From Akkermansiaceae bacterium (GTDB lineage: Bacteria > Verrucomicrobiota > Verrucomicrobiia > Verrucomicrobiales > Akkermansiaceae), in NCBI GenBank assembly GCA_024233135.1, contig JACKPZ010000054.1, positions 1-8,348 of the forward strand: a stretch of DNA of 8,348 nt, written 5' to 3'. The translations under genes and the position numbers were made by a program. This document shows positions 6,901 to 8,348 of the stretch, piece by piece. The notes under the pieces are model-generated. The model saw nothing but the letters and a program-made list of their open reading frames with translations. It had not been told where the DNA came from and did not search any database. Within the stretch, counting starts at the first letter, position 1. Each line of letters opens with the position of its first letter.

Positions 6901-7796
6901 GACTCCTTGATGCCGCCCTCCGTTTCCTTCTGGCTCTCCTTGTAGGTTTTTCCGTCCTCGAAAAGCACACCGTTCTCATCCTCGGTCCAGTAGTCCCGGT
7001 TGTAGGCGTTCAGGTGGCCCTGATAGAATCCGAACTTCGGAAGAACCACCGGCCGGCCCGTGAGTTGATAGTAGCCGCGGAGGATCTCCGCCGGACGCTC
7101 TCCCGCGATGACGAACAAATCGAGATGGCCGGTTTCATGCGAAATCTCCGCCACGCCTGGTTCCGTCGCGCCAAAGTCGTAGCGCCCCTTCTTGAAAGTA
7201 TGCCAGAGGATGCCGTAACCGCCTGTCGACCAATAGAACGGAGCCGGCGAGGCGACACCGCCATCGGTCCAGCTGTTCTGGTTTTCGATCGCGATCGTCC
7301 GTCCGCGGTGCGAGAAACGCCCGTTCTGCACACCGCCGCCGAAGAAATGCTCCGCGTCGTTCGCTCGCAAGCGCAACGATACCCTGCGTTTTTCGATCTC
7401 CAGAGGAGCGATTTGTTCGAGAAGAACCTTTCCCGCCTCGGTATCGAGCACCTTCAGCAAACCGTCCGCCTTGGAGACTTCCACCGACAGCCGGGCGCTG
7501 CGGACGCTGAGGTTTCCGCCCTGGTCCGCGAGTTGCAAGGGGCCGACGTCACCGCGCGGCCGGTCGACGAGAATGTGCGCTTCGGGATCGGATTCCGGAT
7601 CGCGGACGATGCCTCCGTCGTCGTCGCGGAACCAGCGGACGATGTTCTCGCCGTAGAAATCCAGCGTCATACGGCGGCCATCCGGGAGCTCCACCTCGAC
7701 CGCGCTGGGATTGATCATCCGCATTCCCGGCTCAGCCGTGGCGATGGGTAGCAGGGAGAGAACGAAGGCGGCGAAGAGATGTCTTCGGAAAATCAT
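3975..7796 (-). CDS. Exported multimodular GH31 glycosidase with FN3, F5/8C, dockerin and cohesin-like modules
   Basis: Retaining alpha-glycosidase of clan GH-D, 1273 residues. Residues 1-21 form a signal peptide (FRRH, hydrophobic core, ATA|E cleavage site) with no lipobox Cys. The GH31 N-terminal beta-sandwich (about 25-250) includes HFFGGGVQNGRF near 150. The barrel runs about 253-590: D402 in VLKTDVAWVGAG is the likely nucleophile and D454 in WTGDQTGGNW the likely acid/base. C-terminal beta domains follow (about 595-835; DUF5110-like near 687). Then come FN3 (839-920), an F5/8C/CBM32-like domain (about 923-1058), a dockerin (1068-1125) with two full calcium loops (D1069-D1080 and D1105-D1116), an acidic linker (1126-1146) and a cohesin-like domain (1147-1273; LPYDPSALEF). 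The active-site context resembles GH31 alpha-N-acetylgalactosaminidases; from memory the catalytic spacing is close to theirs. Specificity is inferred. Start ATG fits the signal peptide; no Shine-Dalgarno seen. Confidence 0.93.
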   Translation of the reverse strand: MIFRRHLFAAFVLSLLPIATAEPGMRMINPSAVEVELPDGRRMTLDFYGENIVRWFRDDDGGIVRDPESDPEAHILVDRPRGDVGPLQLADQGGNLSVRSARLSVEVSKADGLLKVLDTEAGKVLLEQIAPLEIEKRRVSLRLRANDAEHFFGGGVQNGRFSHRGRTIAIENQNSWTDGGVASPAPFYWSTGGYGILWHTFKKGRYDFGATEPGVAEISHETGHLDLFVIAGERPAEILRGYYQLTGRPVVLPKFGFYQGHLNAYNRDYWTEDENGVLFEDGKTYKESQKETEGGIKESLNGELDNHPFSARAVIDRYAAHDMPLGWVLPNDGYGAGYGQTGTLEGNIENLRQFGEYARDRGVEIGLWTQSDLHPKPDVEPLLQRDLVREVRDAGVRVLKTDVAWVGAGYSFGLHGIADAAHLMTYYGNDSRPFIITLDGWAGTQRYAGVWTGDQTGGNWEYIRFHIPTYLGAGLSGMPNITSDMDGIFGGKDPVVNTRDFQWKAFTPMQLNMDGWGANPKYPHSLGEPATSINRWYLKLKSELMPYAYSIAHEAAAGLPMIRAMFLDDPNGFTLGTATRYQFLYGPSILVAPVYQNTRADEDGNDQRDNIYLPPGEWIDWFTGDLIEGGRVINSFDCPLWKLPVFVKRGAVIALNEAHNHPGEVAKDSRIYAFYPSGVSSFTEVDDDGVSEAYRRGGFVTTRIGSKLDGDVATVTIDPSVGSFDGFVKKKTTELRVNLTAKPSAIVAKVDGTEVSLEEARSPGDLAKRDNVFFYDAAPNLNRFATPGSELAGLVVAKNPVLRIKLAPVDTTTQGIEVRIDGYRYESRDPWLASTGDLKAPVARITEENTGPYTLTPTWEAVANADYYEIEHAGMLYSTIRATSFLLEDLAAETSYDLKLRAVNKAGHSAWSRFSGTTKANPLEFAIPGIAAECSAPHQGGSPVAKLVDFDESNLWHTKWETEAVPFDITLDLKSVNQLEKLQYLPRQGAGNGRLLKGSVSFGMDGETWTDAGSFDWADDDSVKEFAFPDRPTARFVRISVSGGKKNFGSGRELYVFRVPGSESYIPGDINDDGRIDRNDLTSYDNYTGLRKGDSDFEGYISKGDLNGNGLIDAYDISVVATQLESEEPAEDDEDDTEAEPLPLAGSLSLVPSKTTLSAGETLAITVSGEGLQAVNAVSFALPYDPSALEFAGIENAGLKTMENLSKDRLHTNGTKALYPTFVHIGDQEPIAGDGELFVIKFTAKRDFTFDLKPVDGFLVAKDLKSRKLWQAE

Positions 7797-7892
7797 GGAG
7801 CGATGGACGTGGATGATGAACAGCCGACCGCTCCGGGTTCCGAGGCCGGCGCGGGATGTGGTTGCCTAAACGATACGGCCGGGAGACTACGG

Positions 7893-7917
7893 GGCGATCT
7901 CTGCCGCGGCAATCGCC
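7893..7917. promoter_or_regulatory. Interrupted palindrome between the TIM-barrel gene and the GH31 gene
   Basis: GGCGAT (7893-7898) and ATCGCC (7912-7917) are perfect inverted arms. They enclose CTC plus a 10-bp perfect palindrome, TGCCGCGGCA (7902-7911). The element lies 26 nt past the TIM-barrel stop and about 97 nt before the GH31 start. It could be an operator, a hairpin that pauses or trims the message between the two genes, or part of a weak terminator; no T-run follows on the minus strand. The rest of 7797-7943 shows only a poor promoter match (minus strand TTGCCG, 17 bp, TAGTCT), which I do not call. Confidence 0.35.
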
Positions 7918-7943
7918 ATTCCTTCCCGCTTGCCGCACATGCG

Positions 7944-8348
7944 TCAGAAACTGTCGCACCAGCGGTAGGCGTCGAGCAGGGCCTGTTCGCCCTCCTTTCC
8001 CTTGCCGGAAATGCCATGCTCCATCCCGACGACGCCGTCCCAGCCGGATTGGTGAAGATGCCGGAAGATGCTGCGGTAGTTGATCTCCCCGGTGGTCGGT
8101 TCCTTGCGTCCCGGATTGTCGCCCACCTGCACGTAGGCGACCTCGGAGCGGGCCCGGTCGAAGTTCGGGATCAGGTTTCCTTCGGAAATCTGCTGATGAT
8201 AGAAGTCGTCGAGGATCTTGCAGGCGGGCGAGCCGACCGCCTTGCAGATCTGGAACGCCTGGGGGACTTTCGTCAGGAAGCAATTCGGGTGGTTCGTCCA
8301 TGCGTTGAGCGGTTCGAGCACCATCACCTTGCCGTGCGGTTCAAAAAT
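7944..8348 (-). CDS. Hydroxypyruvate isomerase-like TIM-barrel protein (partial, N-terminus outside window)
   Basis: C-terminal 134 residues of a sugar isomerase/epimerase-type TIM barrel (AP_endonuc_2/xylose-isomerase-like superfamily). The frame stays open to the window edge, reading IFEPHGKVMVLEPLN. The GTG and ATG codons near 8327 lie inside a conserved strand and are not the true start. Metal and active-site motifs in order are: Glu of VLEPLN (codon 8313-8315), Asp and His of LDDFYHQQ (8205-8207 and 8196-8198), Gln of YVQVGD, and Glu of GMEHG (8019-8021). The stretch PGRKEPTTGEINYRSIF is typical of Hyi-like proteins, which interconvert hydroxypyruvate and tartronate semialdehyde. Many homologues in Planctomycetota and Verrucomicrobiota bear this name but act on other, often unknown, sugars. 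It ends 147 nt before the GH31 start on the same strand, so an operon is possible. Whether it has an export signal cannot be seen. Confidence 0.88.
   Translation of the reverse strand: MFEPHGKVMVLEPLNAWTNHPNCFLTKVPQAFQICKAVGSPACKILDDFYHQQISEGNLIPNFDRARSEVAYVQVGDNPGRKEPTTGEINYRSIFRHLHQSGWDGVVGMEHGISGKGKEGEQALLDAYRWCDSF

Noticed and set aside
5814..7751. Long plus-strand open frame of 645 codons opposite the GH31 gene, and another at 4428-5513 (361 codons)
   Set aside because: Both lie in the register where antisense codons coincide exactly with GH31 codons. Stops there need TTA, CTA or TCA codons in the sense gene, which are rare in this GC-rich coding style. The translations show no recognisable domain, while the minus strand has a clear multidomain enzyme.
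7944..8327. GTG or ATG near 8327 as the true start of the TIM-barrel gene
   Set aside because: The frame continues to the window edge with family-like sequence (EPHGKVMVLEPLN), and the codons lie within a core beta-strand, so the protein is cut by the window rather than starting here.

Overview
The window looks like a chromosomal segment of a high-GC (about 60-65% by eye), Gram-negative-type bacterium. My best guess is a Verrucomicrobiota relative of the Luteolibacter/Haloferula kind. The grounds are the protein style (expanded Gfo/Idh/MocA oxidoreductases, hydroxypyruvate-isomerase-like TIM barrels, a secreted multimodular glycosidase with dockerin and cohesin modules) and starts that lack Shine-Dalgarno sequences. 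No marker gene is present, so the assignment is an inference.

Left part, plus strand (59-3967): accA (acetyl-CoA carboxylase carboxyltransferase alpha subunit, complete), then two different Gfo/Idh/MocA NAD(P)-dependent oxidoreductases, then purN (GAR formyltransferase). The second oxidoreductase and purN overlap by ATGA (3398-3401), which suggests translational coupling. The gaps between the first three genes are 57 and 40 nt, so 1073-3967 is probably one transcription unit, with accA possibly joined to it.

Right part, minus strand (8348-3975): the C-terminal part of a hydroxypyruvate-isomerase-like TIM-barrel protein, cut by the window edge, then a 147-nt gap with an interrupted palindrome, then one large gene for a 1273-residue exported GH31 glycosidase. 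Its order is signal peptide, GH31 N-terminal beta-sandwich, catalytic barrel, C-terminal beta domains, FN3, F5/8-type-C/CBM32-like domain, two-loop dockerin, acidic linker, and a C-terminal cohesin-like domain. The active-site neighbourhood resembles the GH31 alpha-N-acetylgalactosaminidase group more than classical alpha-glucosidases or alpha-xylosidases. purN and the GH31 gene converge with only 7 nt between their stop codons.

Taken together, two housekeeping genes (accA, purN) sit among four genes that fit carbohydrate use: one exported glycosidase, two sugar-type dehydrogenases and one sugar isomerase/epimerase-type TIM barrel. A shared pathway is plausible but not shown by the sequence. 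The most interesting point is the GH31 protein, which carries a dockerin and a cohesin-like module in the same chain and could therefore assemble with itself or with partners. I saw no tRNA, rRNA, CRISPR array, insertion sequence or phage gene. No stretch longer than 150 bases lacks a gene.
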